A stretch of DNA of 64,000 nucleotides. Source: Paraburkholderia oxyphila NBRC 105797. Its GTDB lineage: Bacteria > Pseudomonadota > Gammaproteobacteria > Burkholderiales > Burkholderiaceae. Both the position numbers and the translations under genes were made by a program. The notes below the pieces were generated by a model. The model ran no database searches. It worked only from the letters and a program-made list of their open reading frames with translations, and had not been told where the DNA came from. The stretch lies in contig NZ_BAYD01000045.1 in the NCBI RefSeq assembly GCF_000685075.1, forward strand, positions 1-64,000, read 5' to 3'. Of this stretch, positions 26,041 to 34,618 are shown in pieces. How positions within the stretch are numbered: the first letter of the stretch is position 1; the number at the start of each line of letters is the position of its first letter.

Positions 26041-26101
26041 AAAATTCTAAAGCAGTTCGCCCAAGTAGTTCCTCTCGCCCCCCCAAGTCCGCAGCAGGTG
26101 C

Positions 26102-27061
26102 ATGATGAGCAGCCATGACGGCCTGATGGTTTTTACTGGCAACGCCAATCCCGCGCTTGCACAGGAAGTCGTCAAGATCCTCGGTATCCCCCTCGGTAAG
26201 GCTATGGTTAGCCGCTTCTCCGACGGTGAGATCCAGGTCGAAATCCAGGAAAACGTGCGCGGCAAGGACGTCTTCGTCCTGCAGTCGACCTGCGCGCCGA
26301 CCAACGACAACCTGATGGAACTGATGATCATGGTCGATGCGCTCAAGCGCGCATCCGCTGGCCGGATCACCGCAGCCATCCCCTACTTCGGCTATGCCCG
26401 TCAAGACCGCCGCCCCCGTTCGGCGCGCGTCGCCATCTCGGCGAAGGTCGTGGCGAACATGCTGGAAATCGCGGGCGTCGAGCGGATCATTACGATGGAT
26501 CTGCACGCTGACCAGATCCAGGGTTTCTTCGATATTCCCGTCGACAACATCTACGCAACGCCCGTGCTGCTCGGCGATCTGCGCAAGCAGAACTACGAGA
26601 ACCTGCTGGTCGTTTCGCCGGACGTCGGCGGCGTGGTGCGCGCCCGTGCGCTCGCCAAGCAACTGAACTGCGATCTCGCGATCATCGACAAGCGCCGTCC
26701 GAAGGCGAACGTCGCCGAAGTGATGAACATCATCGGTGAAGTCGAAGGCCGCACCTGCGTGATCATGGACGACATGGTCGACACCGCCGGCACGCTCTGC
26801 AAGGCAGCGCAAGTGCTCAAGGAACGCGGCGCGAAGAAGGTGTTCGCTTACGCCACGCACCCGGTTCTTTCGGGTGGCGCAGGCGAGCGCATCGCGGCAT
26901 CGTCGCTCGACGAGCTGGTCGTGACCGACACGATTCCGCTGGGCGCCGAAGCGCGTTCGTGCGCGAAGATCCGTTCGCTCACGAGCGCGGGTCTGCTGGC
27001 AGAAACGTTCTCGCGTATCCGTCGCGGCGACTCGGTGATGTCGCTGTTCGCGGAAAGCTAA
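26102..27061 (+). CDS. prs: Ribose-phosphate pyrophosphokinase
   Basis: Prs makes PRPP from ribose-5-P and ATP for nucleotide, His and Trp synthesis. The 319-residue class-I enzyme has LMVFTGNANPALAQEV, the catalytic flexible loop YFGYARQDRRPRSARVAISAKVVA, the metal/His segment MDLHADQIQGFF and the PRPP loop CVIMDDMVDTAGTL. Two adjacent ATG codons (26102, 26105) are possible starts. It lies 61 bases after tRNA-Gln and is followed by a 13-bp hairpin. Confidence 0.98.
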   Translation: MMSSHDGLMVFTGNANPALAQEVVKILGIPLGKAMVSRFSDGEIQVEIQENVRGKDVFVLQSTCAPTNDNLMELMIMVDALKRASAGRITAAIPYFGYARQDRRPRSARVAISAKVVANMLEIAGVERIITMDLHADQIQGFFDIPVDNIYATPVLLGDLRKQNYENLLVVSPDVGGVVRARALAKQLNCDLAIIDKRRPKANVAEVMNIIGEVEGRTCVIMDDMVDTAGTLCKAAQVLKERGAKKVFAYATHPVLSGGAGERIAASSLDELVVTDTIPLGAEARSCAKIRSLTSAGLLAETFSRIRRGDSVMSLFAES

Positions 27062-27072
27062 AGCAATTCGCG

Positions 27073-27108
27073 CCAAAGCGCGGCATTCGCAAGGGTGCCG
27101 CGCTTTGG
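27073..27108 (+). terminator. Long perfect hairpin after prs
   Basis: CCAAAGCGCGGCA (27073-27085) pairs with TGCCGCGCTTTGG (27096-27108) over 13 bp around a 10-base loop, 12 bases after the prs stop. No T run follows, so it may slow, end or process the transcript without being a classical intrinsic terminator. Confidence 0.55.
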
Positions 27109-27232
27109 TGTAATCGGCGCAGACGGACGAAGGTTTGCGCCGTACCGTTGGGGCCTTTCGGCTGCAATAATGCCTGAACGGCCCCGTTTTACTGACTGCC
27201 TGGTCGCGGGCAGTGCAATAACTGAGAACACC

Positions 27233-27838
27233 ATGAAAGTCATCGCTTTCGAACGCAATCTGCAAGGTACGGGTGCGAGCCGCCGCCTGCGCAATGCTGG
27301 CAAGACGCCGGGCATCGTCTACGGTTTCGGCGCTGAGCCGCAACTGGTCGAGCTCGACCACAATGCGCTGTGGCACGCCCTGAAGAAGGAAGCCTTCCAC
27401 TCGTCGATCCTCGACCTCGAAGTGGCCGGCAAGTCGCAGCAAGTTCTGCTGCGCGACGTGCAATACCACCCGTTCCGTCAGCTCGTGCTGCACGTGGACT
27501 TCCAGCGTGTCGATCCGAACAAGAAGATCCACACGAAGGTGCCCCTGCACTTCATGAACCAGGAAACCAACCCGGCCGTCAAGCTGGGTGGCGCGATCAT
27601 CTCGCACGTCCTCTCCGAAATCGAAGTGGTGTGCCTGCCGGGCGCGCTGCCGGAATTCCTCGAAGTCGACCTCGCGAAGATCGAAGCTGGCCAGTCGCTG
27701 CACGCCAAGGACATCACGCTGCCTGCAGGCGTGACGCTGGTCCCGCACGTTGAAGCCGAAAACCCGGTGGTCGCGTCGGCACCCGTGCCGGCTGGCGCCC
27801 AGGCGGCTGCTGAAGGCGAAGCGCCGGCTGCTGAATAA
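27233..27838 (+). CDS. rplY: 50S ribosomal protein L25/general stress protein Ctc
   Basis: L25 binds 5S rRNA in the large subunit. The 201-residue long (CTC) form has the N-terminal L25 beta barrel (MKVIAFERNLQGTGASRRLRNAGKTPGIVYG) and the C-terminal TL5-type domain (VVCLPGALPEFLEVDLAKIEAGQSLHAKDITLPAGV), ending in an Ala/Glu-rich tail. The frame opens upstream to 27095, but MKVIAFERN is the conserved start. The prs-rplY-pth order is classical, and an intrinsic terminator follows. Confidence 0.96.
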   Translation: MKVIAFERNLQGTGASRRLRNAGKTPGIVYGFGAEPQLVELDHNALWHALKKEAFHSSILDLEVAGKSQQVLLRDVQYHPFRQLVLHVDFQRVDPNKKIHTKVPLHFMNQETNPAVKLGGAIISHVLSEIEVVCLPGALPEFLEVDLAKIEAGQSLHAKDITLPAGVTLVPHVEAENPVVASAPVPAGAQAAAEGEAPAAE

Positions 27839-27915
27839 GCGCCGCGGCTTTATAGCCTGCTTTACAGCAAATAAGCTGATCCTCTCGATCCGTTTCAAAG
27901 AAACGGACGACGTGA

Positions 27916-27947
27916 CCCGCCGCGGTTCGCCCCGGCGGGTTTTTTTT
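27916..27947 (+). terminator. Intrinsic terminator after rplY
   Basis: CCCGCCG (27916-27922) pairs with CGGCGGG (27933-27939) and is followed by eight T (27940-27947). It separates rplY from pth. Confidence 0.88.
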
Positions 27948-28006
27948 CGCAGTTTTTTCGTACACTTGGCGGTTGCTTCAACGAATTCTGCAGGCGGAAC
28001 ACCACA

Positions 28007-28609
28007 ATGATCAGGTTGATCGTCGGGCTCGGCAATCCGGGCGCCGAATACACGGCAACGCGCCATAACGCGGGCTTCTGGCTCGTGGACCAGCTCGCGC
28101 GCGAAGCCGGCACGACGCTGCGCGACGAGCGGCGCTTCCACGGCCACTATGCGAAGGCGCGCCTCTACGGCGAGGAAGTGCATCTGCTCGAGCCGCAGAC
28201 TTATATGAACCGCTCGGGGCAGTCGGTCGTCGCGCTCGCGAATTTCTTCAAGATCCTGCCCGACGAGATCCTCGTCGCGCACGACGAGCTCGACCTGCCG
28301 CCCGGCACCGTCAAGCTCAAGCTCGGCGGCGGCAGCGGCGGCCACAACGGCCTGAAGGACATTTCCGCGCATCTGTCGACGCAGCAATACTGGCGCCTGC
28401 GCATCGGCATCGGCCATCCGCGCGACCTGATTCCCGAAGGCGCGCGCGCGGGTGCCAAGCCCGATGTCGCGAACTTCGTGCTCAAGCCGCCGCGCCGCGA
28501 AGAGCAGGACGTGATCGACGCGTCGATCGAACGCGCGCTCGCCGTCTTGCCCACCTTCGTGAAGGGCGAGGCCGAGCGCGCCGTCATGCAGCTGCATCGC
28601 AACGGGTGA
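28007..28609 (+). CDS. pth: Peptidyl-tRNA hydrolase
   Basis: Pth frees tRNA from prematurely released peptidyl-tRNA. The 200-residue product has the signature LIVGLGNPGAEYTATRHNAGFWLVD, with the catalytic His in TRHNAGF, then PQTYMNRSGQSV and VAHDELDLPPGTVKLKLGGGSGGHNGLKDI. Length is standard. It lies downstream of the rplY terminator; hisC follows after 63 bases and may be co-transcribed. Confidence 0.97.
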   Translation: MIRLIVGLGNPGAEYTATRHNAGFWLVDQLAREAGTTLRDERRFHGHYAKARLYGEEVHLLEPQTYMNRSGQSVVALANFFKILPDEILVAHDELDLPPGTVKLKLGGGSGGHNGLKDISAHLSTQQYWRLRIGIGHPRDLIPEGARAGAKPDVANFVLKPPRREEQDVIDASIERALAVLPTFVKGEAERAVMQLHRNG

Positions 28610-28672
28610 TCTTCGCGCGCGTACGTCGCGTGCATTGTCAGCAGGCCCCATGAAGCATTGAAGGAGAGCGTC

Positions 28673-29752
28673 TTGAGTCGTTACTGGAGTGACATCGTCC
28701 ACCGCCTCGTGCCTTACGTGCCGGGCGAGCAGCCCGCGCTCGCGAAGCCGGTGAAGCTCAACACCAACGAGAACCCGTACCCGCCCTCCCCGCGCGTGCT
28801 CGAAGCGATCCGCGCCGAGCTCGGCGAGACGGCCGAGTCGCTGCGCCGCTATCCGGACCCGGTCGCGAGGCGCCTGCGCGCCGCGGTGGCCGCGCACCAC
28901 GGCATCCGCGCGGACCAGGTGTTCGTGGGCAACGGCTCCGACGAAGTGCTCGCGCACGCATTCCAGGCGCTGCTCAAGCACGACAAGCCGATCCTCTTTC
29001 CCGATATCACGTACAGCTTCTATCCGACGTACGCGCGTCTTTACGACGTCGAGTACCGCACGGTGCCGCTCGACGCGCAGTTCGCGATTCGCGTCGACGA
29101 CTATCTGCCGGCGAATGGCGCGACGAACGGCGGCGTGATCTTCCCGAATCCCAACGCGCCCACCGGCCACGCGCTGCCGCTCGCGGAAGTCGAGCGCCTC
29201 GTGGCGGCGAACGCCGACTCGGTGGTGATCGTGGATGAGGCCTATGTGGATTTCGGCGCGCAATCGGCGATCGCGCTGATCGACCGCTACCCGAACCTGC
29301 TGGTGGTGCACACGACGTCGAAATCGCGCTCGCTTGCTGGCATGCGCGTGGGCTTCGCGTTCGGCCACGCCGATCTGATCGACGCGCTCAACCGCGTGAA
29401 GGACAGCTTCAACTCGTATCCGCTCGACCGCCTCGCACAAGCCGCGGCGACGGCGGCCTACGAGGATGCCGAGTGGCTGGAAAGCACGCGCAGACACGTC
29501 ATGGAGAGCCGTGAGCGCCTGACGGCCTCGCTCGAAGCGCTGGGCTTCGAGGTCGTGCCCTCGGCGGCCAATTTCGTGTTCGCGAAGCATCCCGCGCACG
29601 ACGCCGCGCAACTCGCCGCGAAGCTGCGCGAGAAAGAGATCTTCGTGCGCCACTTCAACGCGCCACGCGTGAGCCAGCACCTGCGCATCTCGATCGGCAC
29701 CGACGACGAATGCGCTACGCTGGTCGCAGCCCTGAAGGTCATCGTCGGCTAA
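28673..29752 (+). CDS. hisC: Histidinol-phosphate aminotransferase
   Basis: HisC is the PLP-dependent aminotransferase of histidine biosynthesis. The 359-residue product carries KLNTNENPYPPSPRVLEA, FPNPNAPTGHALP, VIVDEAYVDF and the PLP lysine in HTTSKSRSLAGMRVGF. The start is taken as TTG at 28673 because AAGGAGAG (28661-28668) lies five bases before it; the frame also has a TTG at 28658 that would bury this ribosome-binding site. It stands alone from any his operon, as is common for a second hisC in Burkholderiaceae, so aromatic amino acid transamination is also possible. Confidence 0.92.
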   Translation: MSRYWSDIVHRLVPYVPGEQPALAKPVKLNTNENPYPPSPRVLEAIRAELGETAESLRRYPDPVARRLRAAVAAHHGIRADQVFVGNGSDEVLAHAFQALLKHDKPILFPDITYSFYPTYARLYDVEYRTVPLDAQFAIRVDDYLPANGATNGGVIFPNPNAPTGHALPLAEVERLVAANADSVVIVDEAYVDFGAQSAIALIDRYPNLLVVHTTSKSRSLAGMRVGFAFGHADLIDALNRVKDSFNSYPLDRLAQAAATAAYEDAEWLESTRRHVMESRERLTASLEALGFEVVPSAANFVFAKHPAHDAAQLAAKLREKEIFVRHFNAPRVSQHLRISIGTDDECATLVAALKVIVG

Positions 29753-29768
29753 AAGCCGCGCATCAAAC

Positions 29769-29800
29769 AAAAAACGCGCCTCATCGAGGCGCGTTTTTTT
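29769..29800. terminator. Bidirectional terminator between hisC and ferredoxin
   Basis: AAAAAACGCGCCTC and GAGGCGCGTTTTTTT form an 8-bp GC stem with a 3-base loop, flanked by A and T runs on both sides. It can terminate both convergent genes. Confidence 0.9.
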
Positions 29801-29832
29801 ATTTCCGCATGGGCGCGAGGCCTGCCTGCGCT

Positions 29833-30090
29833 TCAAGCGTTCTTCGCCGCCACAAGCGCGCGATACTTCTCCATCAACTGCTCGTGCGACTCCACATGTT
29901 CCGGATTTTTCGGAATGCACTCGACCGGGCAGACCTGGATGCACTGCGGCTCGTCGAAGTGGCCGACGCATTCGGTGCACTTCTTCGGGTCGATCACGTA
30001 GATTTCGGGGCCCATCGAAATTGCATCGTTCGGGCACTCGGGCTCGCAGACGTCGCAATTGATGCACTCGTCGGTAATCATCAGGGCCAT
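29833..30090 (-). CDS. 2[4Fe-4S] ferredoxin, YfhL type
   Basis: The 85-residue soluble protein has an N-terminal CxxCxxCxxxCP cluster motif (Cys9, 12, 15, 19) and a second motif with an eight-residue insert between cysteines (CTECVGHFDEPQCIQVCPVECI), followed by a C-terminal helix. This insert and tail mark the Alvin/YfhL-type low-potential ferredoxins. Its redox partner is unknown. It is 140 bases downstream of coaD and convergent with hisC. Confidence 0.94.
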   Translation of the reverse strand: MALMITDECINCDVCEPECPNDAISMGPEIYVIDPKKCTECVGHFDEPQCIQVCPVECIPKNPEHVESHEQLMEKYRALVAAKNA

Positions 30091-30230
30091 ACTACTCTCA
30101 CGTTTCCCTTCAAAAACAAGCCATTATAGCGCCGCGGCCCGCGCCTTGCCGGGCCTTCGGAGCTTGTGACCGCTGCGCTTCAGAAAGGGAAGAAAGCCGC
30201 GCCGCGCGGCGCACGCCGCTCGAACCTGGC

Positions 30231-30725
30231 TCAGGCCGGCCCGCCGAGCGCGGCCACCTTGTCCTGCAGCCGCTTCTCCACCGAAGGAAACACGAACTTG
30301 CTGACATCGCCGCCCAACTGGGCGATTTCGCGCACGATCGTGCCCGAAATGAACTGGTATTGATCCGACGGCGTCATGAACATCGTCTCGACGTCGGGCA
30401 GCAGGTAGCGGTTCATGCCCGCCATCTGAAACTCGTATTCGAAGTCCGACACGGCGCGCAGGCCGCGCACGATCACGCGCGCGTTGTTGTTGCGCACGAA
30501 ATCCTTGAGCAGGCCCTTGAAGCTCATCACCTGAACGTTCGGATAGTGGCCGAGCACCTCGTGCGCAATCTCGAGCCGTTCCTCGAGGGAGAAGAACGGC
30601 TTCTTGTTGCGGCTGTCGGCGACACCGACCACCAGCGTGTCGAAAATGCTCGACGCGCGCCGCACGAGATCTTCGTGACCGCGCGTGAGCGGATCGAACG
30701 TACCGGGGTACACGGCGACTACCAT
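30231..30725 (-). CDS. coaD: Phosphopantetheine adenylyltransferase
   Basis: CoaD makes dephospho-CoA from 4'-phosphopantetheine and ATP. The 164-residue product starts MVVAVYPGTFDPLTRGHEDL (nucleotidyltransferase TxGH motif) and ends with the ISGTIVREIAQLGGDVS segment that matches the ISSTxxR motif. The frame opens upstream to 30779, but MVVAVYPG at 30725 is the family start. It is downstream of rsmD in the same direction, the usual rsmD-coaD-ferredoxin order. Confidence 0.97.
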   Translation of the reverse strand: MVVAVYPGTFDPLTRGHEDLVRRASSIFDTLVVGVADSRNKKPFFSLEERLEIAHEVLGHYPNVQVMSFKGLLKDFVRNNNARVIVRGLRAVSDFEYEFQMAGMNRYLLPDVETMFMTPSDQYQFISGTIVREIAQLGGDVSKFVFPSVEKRLQDKVAALGGPA

Positions 30726-30835
30726 GAGGCTTCTCCTCTCAACAGAAATGGGGCGCAATGTGCGGCTCGTGCGCCGCATGCGCGAGTGCCTGCGTGGCGC
30801 CTGAAGCCGCCCGCCGCTTCTTTATCGAACGCGCA

Positions 30836-31486
30836 TTATTCCTCATTTTCGCGCTGCAGCAAATGATAGCGAACCGCCCCCGCCTTGCCCTCGCGCACCA
30901 CGCTCCAGCCCGCCAGCGCGGGCTGCGTCGCGGGAGCCACGACCTCGCCCGACTCCACGTAGAGCCAGCCGTCGGCTGCGACGAGCGGCGCGGCCAGCTC
31001 GAGCGAGCGCGCGAGCAGCGCGGCATCGCCGAACGGCGGATCGAGGAACACGACGTCGAACGAGCGTGGCGCGAGACTGGCGGCGAGGCGCAGCGCATCG
31101 GCTTCGGCAACCTCGATCATGCGCGCGCCAAGGCGCGCCTGGTTCGCGCGCAGCTGGGCGGCGGCGCGCGCATTGCGCTCGACCATCACCACGCGTGCAG
31201 CGCCACGCGACGCCGCTTCGAAGCCGAGCGCGCCACTGCCCGCGAACAGGTCGAGACAGCGCAGGCCGTCGAGGCGCTGGCCGAGCCAGTTGAAGAGCGT
31301 CTCGCGCACGCGGTCGGGCGTGGGCCGCAGGCCCTCGAGATCGAGCACCGGCAGCGGCGTGCGCTTCCAGTCGCCGCCAATGATGCGGATCGTGTGCGGG
31401 CCGCCGGCACGGCCGGACGGCGAGCCGGATTGGGCACCACGAACTGCGCGGGCGCCTTGCGGGCGCGGGGAGGATGAACGGGGCAT
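30836..31486 (-). CDS. rsmD: 16S rRNA (guanine(966)-N2)-methyltransferase
   Basis: RsmD methylates G966 of 16S rRNA. The 216-residue product starts at an ATG at 31486 with a basic, low-complexity N-terminal extension of ~30 residues, then IRIIGGDWKRTPLPV, LRPTPDRVRETLFNWL, the SAM motif LDLFAGSGALGFEAASRG and the catalytic DPPF. The frame stays open to 31642, but the upstream residues are not typical. It diverges from ftsY across about 280 bases in which I see no further gene. Confidence 0.95.
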   Translation of the reverse strand: MPRSSSPRPQGARAVRGAQSGSPSGRAGGPHTIRIIGGDWKRTPLPVLDLEGLRPTPDRVRETLFNWLGQRLDGLRCLDLFAGSGALGFEAASRGAARVVMVERNARAAAQLRANQARLGARMIEVAEADALRLAASLAPRSFDVVFLDPPFGDAALLARSLELAAPLVAADGWLYVESGEVVAPATQPALAGWSVVREGKAGAVRYHLLQRENEE

Positions 31487-31767
31487 GCGTTTTTTTCTGA
31501 GTGAATCGGTACTGTTGCGCACCGGCGCTCGCCGCCCGGACGGCGGCAGGCACGGCACGACTTGCCGCGCGCGCAAGCGCCGCGCTGGCCAATGCGCGAA
31601 CGTTACCACAGGGTTGCGCAGGCGCTGGGATGGATACCGCACGCCTGCCCCGACGACGCGCCCGGAGGCGCCTGATAAAATGACGTGTTTTCCACGCGTT
31701 GCCCGCTTGAGCTACGTCCATGACCGTCCCTCGGTCAGACCGCGGCGCGTTTTCCTCACACCAGACC

Positions 31768-32895
31768 ATGTTCAGTTTCTTTAAACGACTCCGGGGCTCG
31801 AAGGGCGCCGGGAACGAGGCGGCCGAAACGGACTCGCAGGCTGCGCCCGACGAAGCGGCCGCAGATGTCCCGTCCTCCGTTTCCGCGCCCGCTGCGCACA
31901 TTCCGGCTGCGGTGAGCGCCGCCGCGCCACAGGCCGTGGAGAGCGAGCTCGAAACCGTCGAAATCGTCCCGCCGCCCGCGCCCGACGCCAACGCGAAGAA
32001 GTCGTGGCTCTCGCGCCTGAAGTCGGGGCTTTCGAAGACGAGCTCGAACATTCAGAGCATCTTCGTCAACGCGAAGATCGACGACGACCTCTACGAGGAG
32101 CTCGAAACCGCGCTACTGATGTCCGACGCGGGCGTCGACGCCACCGAGTACCTGCTGGAAACGCTGCGCCAGAAGGTGCGCGCTGAGCGCCTGACCGACG
32201 CCCAGCAAGTGAAGGACGCGCTGCGCCAGTTGCTCATCGACCTGCTCGAGCCGCTCGAAAAATCGCTCATGCTGGGCCGCGCGCAGCCGCTCGTGATGAT
32301 GATCGCGGGCGTGAACGGCGCGGGCAAGACCACGAGCATCGGCAAGCTCGCCAAGCATCTGCAGAGCTTCGACCAGAGCGTGCTGCTGGCCGCCGGCGAC
32401 ACCTTCCGTGCGGCCGCGCGCGAGCAGCTCACGATCTGGGGCGAGCGCAACAACGTGACGGTCGTGCAGCAGGAAAGCGGCGACCCGGCCGCCGTGATCT
32501 TCGACGCGGTGAGCGCGGCGCGCGCGCGCGGCATCAACGTGGTGATGGCCGACACGGCCGGCCGCTTGCCCACGCAGCTGCACCTCATGGATGAGCTGAA
32601 GAAGGTCAAGCGCGTGATCGGCAAGGCGCTCGACGGCGCGCCGCACGAAGTGCTGCTCGTGATCGACGCGAATACGGGGCAGAACGCCCTCACCCAGGTG
32701 AAGGTGTTCGACGACGCGCTCGGCCTGACCGGCCTCATCGTCACGAAGCTCGACGGCACCGCGAAGGGCGGCATTCTCGCAGCCATCGCGCGCCAGCGCC
32801 CGATTCCGGTGTATTTCATCGGCGTGGGCGAGAAGGTCGAGGACCTGCAGCCGTTCGTGGCCGAAGAGTTCGCGGACGCGCTGCTCGGGAACTGA
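31768..32895 (+). CDS. ftsY: Signal recognition particle receptor FtsY
   Basis: FtsY docks the SRP-ribosome complex at the inner membrane. The 375-residue product has a basic N-terminal helix (MFSFFKRLRGSKG), an acidic/Ala-rich linker to about residue 75, then the NG GTPase: GVNGAGKTTSIGKLA (G1), LAAGDTFRAAAREQL, DTAGRLPTQLHLMDELKK (G3), TKLDGTAKGG (G4) and YFIGVGEKVEDLQPF. The frame extends 16 codons upstream to 31720; MFSFFKR is preferred as the membrane-binding start. It is divergent from rsmD, and a bidirectional terminator follows. Confidence 0.96.
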   Translation: MFSFFKRLRGSKGAGNEAAETDSQAAPDEAAADVPSSVSAPAAHIPAAVSAAAPQAVESELETVEIVPPPAPDANAKKSWLSRLKSGLSKTSSNIQSIFVNAKIDDDLYEELETALLMSDAGVDATEYLLETLRQKVRAERLTDAQQVKDALRQLLIDLLEPLEKSLMLGRAQPLVMMIAGVNGAGKTTSIGKLAKHLQSFDQSVLLAAGDTFRAAAREQLTIWGERNNVTVVQQESGDPAAVIFDAVSAARARGINVVMADTAGRLPTQLHLMDELKKVKRVIGKALDGAPHEVLLVIDANTGQNALTQVKVFDDALGLTGLIVTKLDGTAKGGILAAIARQRPIPVYFIGVGEKVEDLQPFVAEEFADALLGN

Positions 32896-32916
32896 TCCCG
32901 CTCCCAGGCGCAAAAC

Positions 32917-32953
32917 AAAATGGCGTCGTTCGCGAGAACGACGCCATTTTTTT
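32917..32953. terminator. Bidirectional terminator between ftsY and maiA
   Basis: TGGCGTCGTT (32921-32930) pairs with AACGACGCCA (32937-32946) around a 6-base loop, with AAAA before and seven T after. It serves both convergent genes. Confidence 0.9.
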
Positions 32954-32984
32954 CATGCGCTCACGCGCTTGACTTTCACCCGGC

Positions 32985-33632
32985 TCACTCCGCATCCGGC
33001 TGCACGCCCGGCGCCGCGCGCACGAACGCGTCGAGCTGCATGGCGTAGTCATGAATGCGCTGGATGGTCGGATAGCGCGTCGTGTCGATCTTGAAGCGAT
33101 TCGCGTTGTAGATCTGCGGCACGAGGCACAGGTCGGCCAGCGTCGGCGTATCGCCGTAGCAGAGCTTGCCCGTGCGCGGATCGTTCGCAAGGCGCTCTTC
33201 CAGCGTGGTGAACCCGGCTTCGATCCAGTGCCGATACCAGGCATCCTTGGCCTCATCGTCCACGCCCAGCGTACGCTTGAGGTATCTCAGCACGCGCAGG
33301 TTGTCGATCGGATGAATCTCGCACGCGATCTGCAGCGCGATCGAGCGCACGTGCGCTCGATCGGCGGGCGACTTCGGCAACAGCGGCGGCTCGGGATGCG
33401 TCTCCTCGAGATACTCGATGATCGCGAGCGATTGCTGGATCGTGTGGTTCTCATCGTCGATGAGCGTCGGCACGATCGCGTCGGGATTGACCTTGCGGTA
33501 GGCGGGCTTCAGTTGCTCGCCGCCCTCGCGCACCAGATGCACCGGCACGTACTCGTATGGCAGGTTCTTCAAATTCAGCGCGATACGCACGCGATACGAC
33601 GCCGAACTCCGGAAATAGCTGTAAAGCCTCAT
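32985..33632 (-). CDS. maiA: Maleylacetoacetate isomerase (zeta-class GST)
   Basis: The 215-residue protein has a thioredoxin-like N-domain with the zeta-GST active-site motif SSASYRVRIALNLK (usual SSCSxRVR) and a helical C-domain with GDTPTLADLCLVPQIYNANRF. MaiA isomerises maleylacetoacetate to fumarylacetoacetate in tyrosine degradation, or acts on maleylpyruvate in related routes. Ser-Ala replaces Ser-Cys in the motif. It lies 29 bases after a fumarylacetoacetate-hydrolase-family gene, the next step of that pathway. The frame extends far upstream, but MRLYSYFRSSASYR at 33632 is the family start. Confidence 0.9.
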   Translation of the reverse strand: MRLYSYFRSSASYRVRIALNLKNLPYEYVPVHLVREGGEQLKPAYRKVNPDAIVPTLIDDENHTIQQSLAIIEYLEETHPEPPLLPKSPADRAHVRSIALQIACEIHPIDNLRVLRYLKRTLGVDDEAKDAWYRHWIEAGFTTLEERLANDPRTGKLCYGDTPTLADLCLVPQIYNANRFKIDTTRYPTIQRIHDYAMQLDAFVRAAPGVQPDAE

Positions 33633-33661
33633 GCTCCCCTCATGCTCTTCTATCAATGCGC

Positions 33662-34360
33662 TCACGCGACGTGCACGGCAAACTCGCCGATGCCGTCCAC
33701 GCCGCCCTTCATCACGTCGCCCGGCTTCACCGCGCCGACGCCCTCCGGCGTGCCCGTGTAGATCAGGTCGCCCGCCTTCAGCTCGAACAGCGTGGAAAGA
33801 AACGCGATCGTGTCGGCAACCGGCCAGATCATCTGCGAAATGTCCGAGCGCTGTTTCTCCTCGTCGTTGACCGTGAGCCAGATCGCCCCACTGGCCAACT
33901 GGCCGACTTGCGCGACGGGATAGATCGGACCGATGGGCGCGGAATGGTCGAAGCCCTTCGCGGTGTCCCATGGGCGGCCGAGCTTCTTCGCTTCGGCTTG
34001 CAGGTCGCGGCGCGTCATGTCGAGACCGAGCGCGTAGCCGAATACGTGGTCGAGCGCGCGCTCGACGGGAATGTTCTTGCCGCCCTTGCCGATCGCGGCG
34101 ACCAGCTCCATTTCGAAATGGACGTTCTGCGATTGCGCGGGATACGGAAATTCGGCGGTCGTACCGGGCGCGACGTAGAGCAGCGCGTCGGCGGGCTTGG
34201 CGAAAAAGAACGGCGGCTCGCGGTCCGGATCGTGCCCCATCTCGCGCGCGTGCGCCTCGTAATTACGGCCGACGCAGTAGATGCGCCGCACCGGAAATTG
34301 TGCGTCGGTGCCGGCCACGGGCACTGCGGCTTGCGGCACCGGGTCAAATACGTAGGTCAT
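33662..34360 (-). CDS. Fumarylacetoacetate hydrolase family protein
   Basis: The 232-residue protein has the FAH-fold core: RRIYCVGRNYEAHAREMG, the metal ligands around HFEMELVAAIGKGGKNI, GYALGLDMTRRDLQAEAKKLGRPW and the C-terminal TGTPEGVGAVKPGD. This short form is typical of fumarylpyruvate hydrolase (NagL-like) or acylpyruvases as well as fumarylacetoacetases. Pairing with a zeta-class isomerase is equally consistent with maleylpyruvate-to-fumarate plus pyruvate chemistry. The exact substrate is unresolved. Start at 34360; the upstream open frame is a shadow. Confidence 0.88.
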   Translation of the reverse strand: MTYVFDPVPQAAVPVAGTDAQFPVRRIYCVGRNYEAHAREMGHDPDREPPFFFAKPADALLYVAPGTTAEFPYPAQSQNVHFEMELVAAIGKGGKNIPVERALDHVFGYALGLDMTRRDLQAEAKKLGRPWDTAKGFDHSAPIGPIYPVAQVGQLASGAIWLTVNDEEKQRSDISQMIWPVADTIAFLSTLFELKAGDLIYTGTPEGVGAVKPGDVMKGGVDGIGEFAVHVA

Positions 34361-34618
34361 CGGTTTCTCCGTCTTCGTGATGGACCGCGCGCGGTTCAAG
34401 GCGCGCGGCAAGCGAGTGAGGCACGCGGCCGCAGCGGTGCGGCATGCGCGGCGTAGAACGCGAGTGTAACGCGCTACGGTGGCGGTGGACCGAGGCGCTC
34501 GTGCGATACTTCCCGTACCCCGGACCGATCCAGACCAAAACGCAGACGAAAGCGGCGTCATTGCCCCTCATCACGCCGCCATTGCGCTGCGTGCCGCCTG
34601 CACCACACTCACGCCGCC

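Noticed and set aside
25914..26101. Mobile-element attachment at tRNA-Gln
   Set aside because: No integrase, no direct repeat of the tRNA 3' end and no accessory genes; both flanks are conserved core genes.
25940..30067. A 1375-codon leftward open frame spanning tRNA-Gln, prs, rplY, pth and hisC
   Set aside because: It is antisense to five well-recognised genes, has extreme Arg/His/Asp composition and no family motifs. It is a by-product of high G/C third positions. Only the ferredoxin at 29833-30090, in another frame, is real.
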